Shown piece by piece: positions 1-7,308 of a stretch of 7,911 nucleotides of DNA (position 1 is the stretch's first letter; each line of letters starts with the position of its first letter). The notes under the pieces are model-generated. The model saw nothing but the letters and a program-made list of their open reading frames with translations. It did no database searches and was not told the DNA's origin. Position numbers and translations under genes: made by a program. The DNA comes from CAYRFU01 sp964423525 (GTDB lineage Bacteria; Vulcanimicrobiota; Xenobia; Xenobiales; JADMJV01). The stretch spans positions 1 to 7,911 of the forward strand of contig CAYRFU010000322.1 of the NCBI GenBank assembly GCA_964423525.1. Reading direction: 5' to 3'.

Positions 1-1638
1 GTCCTGTTGGCGTGCCTTGCCGGGGACCCCCTGCCCGAGCGCTTGGAAGGCCTTTACCGTGAGCTTGACGCCGTCGAGAAAATTTCCGGTGCTGGTCGAG
101 AAGGGATTGCCCTCGGCGAACTCCCAGGTCATCGGAACCGCGGAGAGTCTGATCAGACTCTCCAATTTTTCTCGGGAGGTGTGCCAGATACTGAAGGCAG
201 TCCATCGGTCATGCCTCCGGCTCACTGCGATCCCCAAAATTACGGCCACGGCGTCAGCGTAGGCGAGGGCACCGGTGCCTCCCGCGCTAAGACGCTCACC
301 TCTTTCGATACCAGCTGCCAAGGTATCCTGGAGAACTTTCTCTCGCGCTTCGCTGACAAGGTCGGAAAGGGTGTTGAGAGCCACGAGTTGGCGTTGTGTG
401 TGCAGCGTCCCGTGAGTTGTGTATCCATAGGCTACCGGTGTTAAATGACGAGTGTTTGTCCCCAATTCGGTCTCCGCTCGCCAAGAAGGGGTCGCTCTGG
501 CGGCTTGCTCCTCATGAGGAGCGCAGGACGGTAGATAGCATCGTCCTCGTCCCGCGTCCGCTACGAGCGCGATCAGTCGGTAACAGATCTCACCTTTCTT
601 ACCCTGCTCGTGTAGATATTTCGGGGTTATGGGTGCGTTAGAGAAGAGACATTTGAACGTCCCTCGTCCCGTTTTCGTTCCAGGCGCGAGTTCCTCGGGC
701 GGCTGGCCACTCTTTACCTCGAACTGCCATCTCTGTCGCTCCTTGTCTACTCTCGGCTCAAGCCAGACCTTCTTGTTCTTCTTCTTGCAGAGCCAGTAGC
801 TTGCCAACAGCGGGACGTGAACCCCACCGAAAGCAGGATCGGGGCTTTCGACGGTCCGCGCCCACATCCAGGCGATGACTGTCAATTCTTGCCCCTTCAG
901 CGGTGAGAGTTCTGGCTGTGTTTTGACTATCTCGTCTGTGACTAGAGCCTTGGGATAAAAGCTTTCCAGCTTTTCCGCCGCTCGATCACGAACCCAGCCT
1001 CCATAGTGGAGTACGTCTTCTGCCAAACCCTCAGCGCCTCGCCAAACCTTCTGAAAAAGTTCACCATCATTGCGAATCTCTGAGTTTACAGGGGGACGCC
1101 CCGCGAACTTTGCCGGGATCTCAATCATGGCTTTATTCAGCAGAACCGCGACAGGATTGAGGTCGGTGGCCAGCGATTCCATTCCCAGTCGTTGGGCCTC
1201 CAGTGGCAATGAACCACCTCCGGCAAACGGATCGTGGAAAGCGGGCAGCTTTTCGGGGTTGAACAGCTCTTCGGCTTCGGGATGGTCCGCGTTGTCTTTA
1301 CACGTTCGTCGCCAGCTCTTGCGGATCTCCTCGCGCGCCTTCTCCAGAACCTGCTCGTTGGTGGTGTTCTCCCAGATCACCAAGTCTTCGATGATCCGAA
1401 AGAGCCGCTGCCGCTCGGCCTCCTGCTCAGCCTCGGTAGGAAACTGCTCAGGCCAAGACGATGGGTCGTCCACCATCTGAGCGAAGATGACAGCGCGAGC
1501 CGCGGCCAGGGGACGCCGAGCCCACCAGAGATGCAAAGTGCTGGGGTGCCCGTGCCGGATCGACTTCTCCCGCGCACTTGCTACGTTGATAGCCTCCAAA
1601 GGCAAAGCCACCTCGATCAGTTTCTTACGTGTTTTCAT
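1..1638 (-). CDS. DUF1156 (COG1743) adenine-specific DNA methylase, C-terminal part cut by window edge
   Basis: An open frame of 546 codons runs from ATG at 1638 to the left edge without a stop. The first 60 residues carry the DUF1156 hallmark (LIEVALPLEAIN, then REKSIRHGHPSTLHLWWARRPLAAARA). An SAM-binding motif I, DPFAGGGSLPLEAQRLG, lies at residues 136-152. The family block MTWEFAEGNPF is at 503-513. Family members are usually about 850-1000 residues, so some 300-450 residues are missing, including the expected catalytic DPPY motif. The predicted role is N6-adenine methylation that marks host DNA. The start is fixed by an in-frame TGA 12 nt upstream and a GAGG about 10 nt before the ATG. 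The Zn-ribbon expected in COG1743 is degenerate: Cys330 is followed by LFSN, not PxCG. It is probably the fourth gene of the operon; the 72-nt gap to the DUF4276 gene shows no clear promoter. Confidence 0.95.
   Translation of the reverse strand, partial: MKTRKKLIEVALPLEAINVASAREKSIRHGHPSTLHLWWARRPLAAARAVIFAQMVDDPSSWPEQFPTEAEQEAERQRLFRIIEDLVIWENTTNEQVLEKAREEIRKSWRRTCKDNADHPEAEELFNPEKLPAFHDPFAGGGSLPLEAQRLGMESLATDLNPVAVLLNKAMIEIPAKFAGRPPVNSEIRNDGELFQKVWRGAEGLAEDVLHYGGWVRDRAAEKLESFYPKALVTDEIVKTQPELSPLKGQELTVIAWMWARTVESPDPAFGGVHVPLLASYWLCKKKNKKVWLEPRVDKERQRWQFEVKSGQPPEELAPGTKTGRGTFKCLFSNAPITPKYLHEQGKKGEICYRLIALVADAGRGRCYLPSCAPHEEQAARATPSWRAETELGTNTRHLTPVAYGYTTHGTLHTQRQLVALNTLSDLVSEAREKVLQDTLAAGIERGERLSAGGTGALAYADAVAVILGIAVSRRHDRWTAFSIWHTSREKLESLIRLSAVPMTWEFAEGNPFSTSTGNFLDGVKLTVKAFQALGQGVPGKARQQD
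142..163. repeat. Perfect 22-bp palindrome inside the methylase gene, followed by a T-run on the plus strand
   Basis: The half-site GGAGAGTCTGA (142-152) is followed directly by its exact reverse complement (153-163), with TGATCA at the centre. On the plus strand AA and then TTTTT (166-170) follow, so plus-strand RNA could form a 9-bp stem with a GAUC loop and a U-tract, the form of an intrinsic terminator. It lies within codons 492-499 of the methylase, antisense to it. No plus-strand gene that it could serve is visible. It may be an antisense terminator, a protein-binding palindrome or chance. Confidence 0.5.
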
Positions 1639-1703
1639 CTCCCGTAACCCTCAATCTGTCTCTTTGTGTTCAGAGCGTTCTTGGCGATGGCGGGAAAGAC
1701 CTA

Positions 1704-1719
1704 GCCACATCTATGTGGC
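1704..1719. repeat. Inverted repeat spanning the stop codon of the DUF4276 gene
   Basis: GCCACAT (1704-1710) and ATGTGGC (1713-1719) are exact reverse complements separated by 2 nt. In the minus-strand mRNA this folds as a 6-bp stem, GCCACA/UGUGGC, with a UAGA loop that contains the TAG stop codon at 1713-1711. Only GTCTTTCCC follows, which is a poor U-tract, so this is at most a weak terminator. It could be an mRNA processing or stabilising hairpin that sets the level of the downstream methylase. Seven-base arms with short spacers also arise by chance in a window this size. Confidence 0.35.
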
Positions 1720-2328
1720 GCTCATCTCCGCCAGTGCGTTTCGAAATGTGCAGAAACTAGGCGAAGTGTTGCGGGACGGTTCGAGGTGGCTCGCCACGGC
1801 CCGCGCCGCTTCGATTTTTCTTAGCCCGGCTTGGAAATACCCGGCGCGCTTTAGTAGCCGCTCGAAGGCTTCCCAGGTACCCCCTTTGATGTCGTCTGGG
1901 GCCCGATATAGAGATTTAGATGCGACGTGAGCATTGACGCGCGGATAGGCTTGTCGCACGGCCTGCCAGTCTCCGAAGTACCAGGCCTCGAGCTCCTCGA
2001 TCGCTAAACGATTCACGACAGCGAAGCGTCCGTCCCTCGGCGCTGTCCTGGTGGCAAATCCGGCTTTCGAGGCGATATCTTCCAGGCGATTTTTCAAATC
2101 AACACAATCATCGTCGTCTCGGTCGACCAGCACGACGATGCGCCAATCATCGGGAAGCCACTCTGCGTAGCCGCGCAACCGCTGAGGCAGCTTCTGCAAC
2201 AGGTCGGTCTTGCCTTGAAACAGGTACACTTCAAACGTTGGCCCGGCCAGTATCTTGGGTAAGAGGATGCGCAGCATCGCTTCGGCCGACGGCTCTTCGA
2301 CCAAAATCTCAACGTGAGAAACAAGCAT
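1711..2328 (-). CDS. DUF4276 family protein, TOPRIM-like predicted nuclease partner of the upstream ATPase
   Basis: This encodes 205 residues with no signal peptide or membrane segment. The N-terminal strand and acidic motif VEILVEEPSAEAML (residues 6-19) resembles the TOPRIM glutamate motif, with E11 the likely metal-binding residue. A hydrophobic strand ending in acids, IVVLVDRDDDD (64-74), corresponds to the TOPRIM DxD motif. AIEELEAWYFGDW (109-121) is a characteristic DUF4276 block. The start ATG overlaps the ATPase stop as TGATG, and AAGGGA lies 8 nt upstream, so the two are translationally coupled. DUF4276 genes often follow an AAA ATPase, by analogy with the ATPase/TOPRIM pairs of OLD-like and PARIS systems. 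The usual TOPRIM glycine after the glutamate is replaced by E12. Nuclease function is inferred from the fold-like motifs; family membership is much more certain than activity. Confidence 0.92.
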   Translation of the reverse strand: MLVSHVEILVEEPSAEAMLRILLPKILAGPTFEVYLFQGKTDLLQKLPQRLRGYAEWLPDDWRIVVLVDRDDDDCVDLKNRLEDIASKAGFATRTAPRDGRFAVVNRLAIEELEAWYFGDWQAVRQAYPRVNAHVASKSLYRAPDDIKGGTWEAFERLLKRAGYFQAGLRKIEAARAVASHLEPSRNTSPSFCTFRNALAEMSAT

Positions 2329-3557
2329 CAGCGACGTCCCTTGAGAATAGGGGCACCAGAGTTCACAAGGGGGTCACCGACGCCGAAGCGGCCCTCCATC
2401 CACAGGTGGCCGAGCGTCGCACCGGCCTTCACGAACGCCGGTATGCCTTGGATATCGAGTACCCGGACAACCTGGGTGTAGCCGGATTCATCTCGAAAGA
2501 GGGTTCTCACCTCCTCGGGCTTGAGCGAATCGATGAAAAAAGGTGAGTGTGTCGTGACCACCAGTTGGGCCCTTGCGGCGGCAGCTCGACACTCCTCGGC
2601 AAGCTCCGGAAGCAATCGGGGATGGAGAAAGTTCTCGGGCTCCTCGATACCGATGAACTGGGGCGGCCCCGGATCGTGAAGAACGGTCAGGTAGGCCAAG
2701 AGCTTCAGGGTTCCATCGGAGGCGAACCGCGACAAGACAGGGCGATCAAACGGGGCATCCTTGACCTGGAGCAGCAAGCGCCCATCCGGCATGGCATCGG
2801 CCAGGACTTTTTCCAAGCGAGGGACTCTTCTGCGAAGAGTTTGGAAAATCTCGTCGAGATGCTCAGGGTGCTGCTCTTTAAGATATTGGATGACGTTGGG
2901 CAAGTTGTCTCCGGACTTACTGAGCCTCTCTTGGGGCCCGGCCTCCGGCTGTCCACGAGCATCGTCTATGGACAGATAAGAAACGTACCAGTCGGTGATG
3001 AACTCGCGGAGCGCGGCTACCCGAGGGTGTTCCGCAAACTGTCCCAGTGTGTTGACCGCGATCAGGTCGGGTGAGCGTAGGGGGTTCTCGACTCTGGCAT
3101 CTTGCTCGTCGGGCATCTCTCCACTGACGGCTCGGCCCTGACCGTTCTTATAGTCGAGGAAGCGAAACGGCTTGCCTTTGGAGCCGCGACGCCACTGCAG
3201 CCATTCTTCAGCCACAAAGGGACCTTTGGCTCCTTCGTCTAGGGCCAGGTGGTAGGTGATAATGGGCTGCTTGGGTCTCTCGCGATACTTTAACTCGATG
3301 ATGATAGGGCCGTCCTGGCCTCGCGTACGCAGCTCTTTCGCCCGGCCTCGGCGATCCCATGCATATCTCAATCCGTGTTGAAAACACTCCGACAAGAAGT
3401 TAAAAACGTCGAAAACAGTCGATTTGCCACTGCCGTTCGGACCCAAGAGAGCTGTCAAGGGCGTGAGATTCTTAAACTCGATATCACGAAGCGCGCGATA
3501 GTTCACGATTCGCAGATACTCGATTCGTGCGGGGGAAACCGTGTGGGCTTTCATCAT
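2328..3557 (-). CDS. AAA family ATPase (AAA_21/AAA_15, OLD/AriA-like)
   Basis: This encodes 409 residues from ATG 3557 and is a complete ABC-type head ATPase. IEYLRIVNYRALRDIEF (12-28) is the standard N-terminal strand of SMC/RecF/OLD-like ATPases. Walker A is GPNGSGKST (39-47). An ABC-signature equivalent, SDGTLKLLAYL, starts at 280. Walker B is FIGIEEPENFLHP with E305 and E306. The switch histidine is in VVTTHSP (H337). The middle part is short, with no long coiled coil, so it is an AAA_21-type protein and not an SMC or Rad50. It lies 27 nt after the helicase and overlaps the DUF4276 gene by 1 nt. The likely role is an ATP-dependent sensor or clamp that controls the DUF4276 partner. Start choice: the frame opens at TTG 3575, but that has a poor ribosome site, whereas ATG 3557 has GGTGA 11 nt upstream. 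ATG 3554 is also possible. Confidence 0.95.
   Translation of the reverse strand: MMKAHTVSPARIEYLRIVNYRALRDIEFKNLTPLTALLGPNGSGKSTVFDVFNFLSECFQHGLRYAWDRRGRAKELRTRGQDGPIIIELKYRERPKQPIITYHLALDEGAKGPFVAEEWLQWRRGSKGKPFRFLDYKNGQGRAVSGEMPDEQDARVENPLRSPDLIAVNTLGQFAEHPRVAALREFITDWYVSYLSIDDARGQPEAGPQERLSKSGDNLPNVIQYLKEQHPEHLDEIFQTLRRRVPRLEKVLADAMPDGRLLLQVKDAPFDRPVLSRFASDGTLKLLAYLTVLHDPGPPQFIGIEEPENFLHPRLLPELAEECRAAAARAQLVVTTHSPFFIDSLKPEEVRTLFRDESGYTQVVRVLDIQGIPAFVKAGATLGHLWMEGRFGVGDPLVNSGAPILKGRR
2337..2342 (-). promoter_or_regulatory. Shine-Dalgarno site of the DUF4276 gene, inside the ATPase gene
   Basis: AAGGGA on the minus strand lies 8 nt before the ATG at 2328, within the last codons of the ATPase gene. 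With the TGATG stop/start overlap it supports this start and suggests reinitiation by ribosomes finishing the ATPase, giving linked production of the two partners. Confidence 0.6.
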
Positions 3558-3568
3558 ACTCTTACTCT

Positions 3569-3573
3569 TCACC
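3569..3573 (-). promoter_or_regulatory. Probable ribosome binding site of the AAA ATPase gene
   Basis: GGTGA on the minus strand lies 11 nt before ATG 3557. It overlaps the in-frame TTG (3575) and GTG (3572) codons, which have only GGGA almost adjacent to them. This favours ATG 3557 but does not settle it. Confidence 0.35.
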
Positions 3574-3584
3574 AATTCCCAGTT

Positions 3585-6500
3585 CTAGCTTGGCGCCTGC
3601 GCCTTCTCCAACAATCCCTTGAAGGCGTAGTTTAGGCTGGTCACTCCGAAATCCGGCTCCACCTTGAACGGCTCCCGCAGGTAATACACCTTATGGTTCG
3701 ACTCGTCCAGAAACTCCACGATGGCCACGATGTAATCCTCCGGCTTGTTCAGCGCGGTCAGGATCTCGTTGCGAGTAAAGGTGATGCTTTCGGCGCCCGT
3801 TATCCGTCCCTTCACCTCGATGAAACGAAGGCCGCCCTTTGGCTTGCGACTTTCGATGTCGTATCCCAGCTTATCGCTCTCCCGGTCCACAGGGTCGTAG
3901 CCGAGTTCCCTTTCCTTGGCCATGACGATGGCTCGCGCCCGTTCCCCACGAGCCTGCAGGTCGGCTCGCTCCACGGTCTCGGTGGTCTCCCCCCGCATGG
4001 CCATCAACAAGCCCGCCGGAACCACCAGCACGCCGCCCATCACCACCGGTGGTAGGGACGCAATCAGATCCTCCAGGTCGAGTTCTTCCAGGCGCTTTTG
4101 CAATCGCGCCCGTAACATATCCGCTCGCTTCTGCGCCTCGTTTGAGTTGAGCTTGGCGTTGGGCTTACCGGCCTGCTCCTGCATCTTCAAGTCTTGAGCT
4201 CTGTGATCCCAGTAGGTGATCTCTTTACTGAGCCGCTCTTCCACGGCCGCCCGAGTCTTCCCGATGAGCCCAATCCTGGCTTCTGTCACCTCTTTAAAGT
4301 GTTCCGGCACCACTTGGGTTACGGCGTGCTCCTGCGCCCTCTTCTCCAGGCTACTGTCGATCCAGGCGCACTCGGGATGCTCGAGGATCTCCTCGGTCGT
4401 AGGGTCTCCTTCGCTCAGGGCTCGATAGTCGAGGTAAGGTGCGTACTGCAGGTGACGAGTGGTCCCATCGGGCAGAAGCTCTACATACAGCATCCGCTTG
4501 GAGACTGTCCGGTTGTCGTCGTTGCGAGTTCGGACGGCGTCCTGAATGCTGTGCTCCAGGTAGAAGAGCAGCCTCGGCTCGGTGCCGTGGTCCCGGTCGT
4601 CCACCAGAACCGTACCCTGCTTGAGCAGGTTCCGATGTCGTTCCAGTGTGAGATCCAACACAGAGTCCAACAGCGGATGACCAGGGCAAACAAAAGCCGC
4701 AGGAGGCTTGCCGGCAACACTCAGGATCGTCTTCTCAAAGGCGATCCGCTCGTACCGCTCTAGCACGGGCTCACCCACCCCGATCATCCTGTCTCGCTGG
4801 CGTATGAGAGCGGGCACATGCCGCACCTCATAGCGGCGAGGCTCCCGCTTCAAGAGCTTGCCTCCCAGCAGCGTGAAGGCTTCGCGAAAAAAGGATTCGA
4901 TGTAAAAGGGCTGCAGGCGACGAGCTTGGGCTCGCTCCATCTTCTCTCGAATCCGCTGAAGCTTGCTGTGGTCCATGGCGTCGTGAGCCAGGGCGTGATC
5001 CTCGAAGAGCTTCTGCAGTTCATCTTGATTGAGCGCCGAATCCACGGCGGTTTCCAGTCGAGCCATCACTTCCGGCTGGTGCCCGTAGCGGATCGCCTCG
5101 ATTAAAAGATCCTTCAAGGGCTTGCCCTCGAACGCGAGCTTCCCCAAAACATCGAACACCTTCCCCTTCAGGGCCTGGTTCGCCTGATCAAGCTTGTCGA
5201 GCAGGCGCCGGTAGACGTCACCTTCTCTGGTTTCGTCGGCGACCAGATTCCAGAGGTGACAGACCTCGGTCTGCCCGATCCGGTGGATACGCCCAAAACG
5301 CTGCTCCAGGCGATTCGGATTCCAAGGGAGGTCGTAGTTCACCATAAGATGCGCGCGCTGCAGGTTGATCCCCTCACCAGCGGCATCGGTCGCCAGCAGC
5401 ACCTTCACCGCCGGATCGTGGCGAAACGCCTCTTGCACCTTGAGCCGTTCCTCCCGCCCCACACCGCCGTGGATACACACGACGGCTTCTTCACTTCCCA
5501 AGAGGGTCCGAATCTTCGATTCCAGGTAGCTCAGAGTGTCTCGGTGTTCGGTGAAGATAACGATTTTCTGGCTGGCCGAAGGCGTGACGCCAGCGGGCTG
5601 GTCGTAAGGGGAGGGTGGCGTTCGCTCGGCCACGCGGTCGACGTAACCTCCTTCGCTGAAAATCTCGTGCAAAAGGCTCGCAAGCTGCCGCCATTTTGCA
5701 TCATCTCCGCGAGTCTTCACTTGAAGAGCCAAAGCCTCCAGCTCTTGCAGCCGGGCGATCTCGATCTTGAACTCCCCGATGGAACGAGCGGCGGTGGCCT
5801 GATCGAGAATCTCCTCCTCAGCTTTCTCCCATTCCGTCTCTAGAGCGTCCTCGATATCCTCGAGATCTTCCTCGTCGTAATACACCGGTGAGAAATCCTG
5901 GCCTCGGGTCACCTGACCGCCCCGGTGTAGCACCTCCAGCTCTCGCAAGCGGCTCTCCAGCCTCTCCCGTCTTCGTCGCAGCGATTGATAGATCGCTTCC
6001 GGCGAAGAGGCGAGGCGGCGCTGGAGGATGGTGAGGGCAAAGCCCACCGTGCCCGAACGGCGGTCCTTCTCCAAAGCGTCGGCGCGGTTGAACTCCTCTC
6101 GGACGTACTCGGTGACCTCCTTATAAAGCGCGGCCGCAGTGTCGGTGAGGCGGTAGGGAACAGTGTAGGCGCGGCGCTCAGGGAACAGAGGCTTACCGTC
6201 GAACTTGAAAAGATCTTCCTTCACCATCCGGCGCATCATGTCCGACACGTCCGAGGTGTGGGCGCCATCTCGAAAGCGCCCTTCGAATCGGTCTCCGTCG
6301 AGAAGAGCCATGAAGAGCTGGAAGTCCATCTCCTTTCCGTTGTGGGGAGTGGCGGACATCAGCAAAAAATGGCGGGTGACAGTGGAGAGGAGCTGCCCCA
6401 GTCGGTACCGCTTGGTGTACTTCGTCTCTCCTCCGAACACGGTGGCCGACATCTTGTGAGCCTCGTCGCACACTACCAGGTCCCAGCGAGCATCTGGCAC

Positions 6501-7175
6501 CTTCAGCTTCTCCTGAAGGTCCTCATCGCGGGAGAGCTTGTCCAGGCGCACGATCACGAGATCGTTTTCCATAAACCAGTTGCCGGTGCGCGAGGCATCC
6601 ACCTTATCGTTCGTGAGGATTTCGAAGGGGAGATGGAAGCGACGGTACAGCTCGTCCTGCCACTGCTCGGCCAGGCTGCCCGGACAGACGATAAGGCACC
6701 GCTTCAGGTCGCCACGAGCGATCAACTCCTTGATGAGGAGGCCCGCCATAATCGTCTTCCCTGCTCCGGGGTCGTCGGCCAGCAAAAAACGGAGCGGCTG
6801 GCGCGGCAGCATGGACTCGTAAACGGCCGTGATCTGATGGGGCAAGGGCTCCACTAGCGAGGTGTGAACGGCCAGCACCGGGTCGAACAGGTGGGCCAGG
6901 CGGATTCGCATCGCCTCTGAGACAAGCCGAAACAGCTCACCGTTAGATTCGAACCCCCACGGACGCCCCTGCTCGGTGACGAGAGCGATACTCGCTTCGT
7001 CATTGCGATACAGTAGGCGGTTGGCCACGCCACCGTCCTGGGTTTTGTAAGTCAGCTCAAGAGCTTCCGTGCCAAACCAGGTGACGCTCACCACCGTCAC
7101 CTGTTGGTTCGGTAAGATACCCCTCACCACAGCCCCCGGGACGATCTGCTCTAGATTTGTAGCAGTCATCTCCAT
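3585..7175 (-). CDS. SNF2/RapA-like superfamily 2 helicase with C-terminal DUF3883 nuclease-like domain
   Basis: This 1196-residue cytoplasmic protein is a predicted ATP-driven dsDNA translocase. Motif I is DDPGAGKT with K140. Motif II is DEAH (237-240). Motif III is SATPHNG (from 274). IVIFTEHRDTLSYLESKI opens the second RecA-like domain. Motif V is ATDAAGEGINLQ (595-606) and motif VI is QRFGRIHRIGQ (625-635). An acidic, Glu-rich and probably coiled segment (about 375-490) is inserted between the two RecA-like domains. The C terminus (about 1090-1190) matches DUF3883, with GYD (D1106) and EVK (E1120, K1122) placed like a PD-(D/E)xK nuclease core. Helicases of this build occur in DISARM-like and methylase-linked defence systems. 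It is the first gene of the operon. ATG 7175 is preceded by AAAGGAG with a long 13-nt spacing; the ATG at 7169 is further away. The specific match to DISARM DrmD is possible but not proven, so no symbol is given. Confidence 0.97.
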   Translation of the reverse strand: MEMTATNLEQIVPGAVVRGILPNQQVTVVSVTWFGTEALELTYKTQDGGVANRLLYRNDEASIALVTEQGRPWGFESNGELFRLVSEAMRIRLAHLFDPVLAVHTSLVEPLPHQITAVYESMLPRQPLRFLLADDPGAGKTIMAGLLIKELIARGDLKRCLIVCPGSLAEQWQDELYRRFHLPFEILTNDKVDASRTGNWFMENDLVIVRLDKLSRDEDLQEKLKVPDARWDLVVCDEAHKMSATVFGGETKYTKRYRLGQLLSTVTRHFLLMSATPHNGKEMDFQLFMALLDGDRFEGRFRDGAHTSDVSDMMRRMVKEDLFKFDGKPLFPERRAYTVPYRLTDTAAALYKEVTEYVREEFNRADALEKDRRSGTVGFALTILQRRLASSPEAIYQSLRRRRERLESRLRELEVLHRGGQVTRGQDFSPVYYDEEDLEDIEDALETEWEKAEEEILDQATAARSIGEFKIEIARLQELEALALQVKTRGDDAKWRQLASLLHEIFSEGGYVDRVAERTPPSPYDQPAGVTPSASQKIVIFTEHRDTLSYLESKIRTLLGSEEAVVCIHGGVGREERLKVQEAFRHDPAVKVLLATDAAGEGINLQRAHLMVNYDLPWNPNRLEQRFGRIHRIGQTEVCHLWNLVADETREGDVYRRLLDKLDQANQALKGKVFDVLGKLAFEGKPLKDLLIEAIRYGHQPEVMARLETAVDSALNQDELQKLFEDHALAHDAMDHSKLQRIREKMERAQARRLQPFYIESFFREAFTLLGGKLLKREPRRYEVRHVPALIRQRDRMIGVGEPVLERYERIAFEKTILSVAGKPPAAFVCPGHPLLDSVLDLTLERHRNLLKQGTVLVDDRDHGTEPRLLFYLEHSIQDAVRTRNDDNRTVSKRMLYVELLPDGTTRHLQYAPYLDYRALSEGDPTTEEILEHPECAWIDSSLEKRAQEHAVTQVVPEHFKEVTEARIGLIGKTRAAVEERLSKEITYWDHRAQDLKMQEQAGKPNAKLNSNEAQKRADMLRARLQKRLEELDLEDLIASLPPVVMGGVLVVPAGLLMAMRGETTETVERADLQARGERARAIVMAKERELGYDPVDRESDKLGYDIESRKPKGGLRFIEVKGRITGAESITFTRNEILTALNKPEDYIVAIVEFLDESNHKVYYLREPFKVEPDFGVTSLNYAFKGLLEKAQAPS

Positions 7176-7188
7176 GGCACGAAACGTT

Positions 7189-7195
7189 CTCCTTT
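7189..7195 (-). promoter_or_regulatory. Shine-Dalgarno site of the helicase gene
   Basis: AAAGGAG on the minus strand is a strong match to the 16S anti-SD sequence and lies 13 nt before ATG 7175. The spacing is longer than usual. A GTG at better spacing (7180) is out of frame and would be followed by only a few codons, so ATG 7175 remains the best start. Confidence 0.6.
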
Positions 7196-7254
7196 CATCG
7201 CTCTTACCCTCGGGATTACTTCGATTTCTCTACTGTAGTAAGAGAGGGTGGCAG

Positions 7255-7278
7255 ATGTTGTTAGTGCGCCCAGGGTAG
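7255..7278 (+). CDS. Possible 7-codon leader peptide ahead of the CARF gene
   Basis: The reading frame encodes MLLVRPG and ends at TAG (7276-7278). It is preceded by AGAGGG (7243-7248) at an ideal 6-nt spacing. It ends exactly where the AGGAG arm of a small hairpin begins (7277), so ribosomes on it could affect folding around the CARF ribosome site. Such short frames are common by chance, and nothing shows that it is translated. Confidence 0.2.
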   Translation: MLLVRPG

Positions 7279-7291
7279 GAGGTGTACTCCT
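7277..7291 (+). repeat. Short inverted repeat with SD-like arm in the CARF leader
   Basis: AGGAG (7277-7281) and CTCCT (7287-7291) can form a 5-bp stem with a 5-nt GTGTA loop. The same CTCCT is also complementary to AGGAG at 7309-7313, the ribosome binding site of the CARF gene. The 13-nt AGGAGGGTGTCCT at 7309-7321 is an imperfect second copy of this element about 31 bp downstream. The stems are short and would be weak on their own. Confidence 0.3.
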
Positions 7292-7308
7292 CTGAACGAA
7301 CCGCCCCC

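Noticed and set aside
7..444. Plus-strand open frame of 145 codons near the left edge
   Set aside because: It is antisense to the methylase frame, which is continuous and matches the DUF1156 family; it has no recognisable domain or good ribosome site.
2824..2840. Inverted repeat ACTCTTC / GAAGAGT with a 3-nt loop
   Set aside because: Seven-base arms with short loops are expected several times by chance in 8 kb, and this one lies mid-gene with no T-run or gene boundary nearby.
2547..3074. Plus-strand open frame of 175 codons
   Set aside because: Antisense shadow of the AAA ATPase, over its Walker B and signature region.
5985..6857. Plus-strand open frame of 290 codons
   Set aside because: It lies wholly antisense to the conserved helicase motifs I-III. 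Its composition is that of a mirrored GC-rich coding frame and no family motif is seen.
7201..7244. Inverted pair CTCTTAC / GTAAGAG as an operator
   Set aside because: Arms of 7 bp separated by 30 nt are about as likely as not in a region this size; mentioned only in the intergenic entry.
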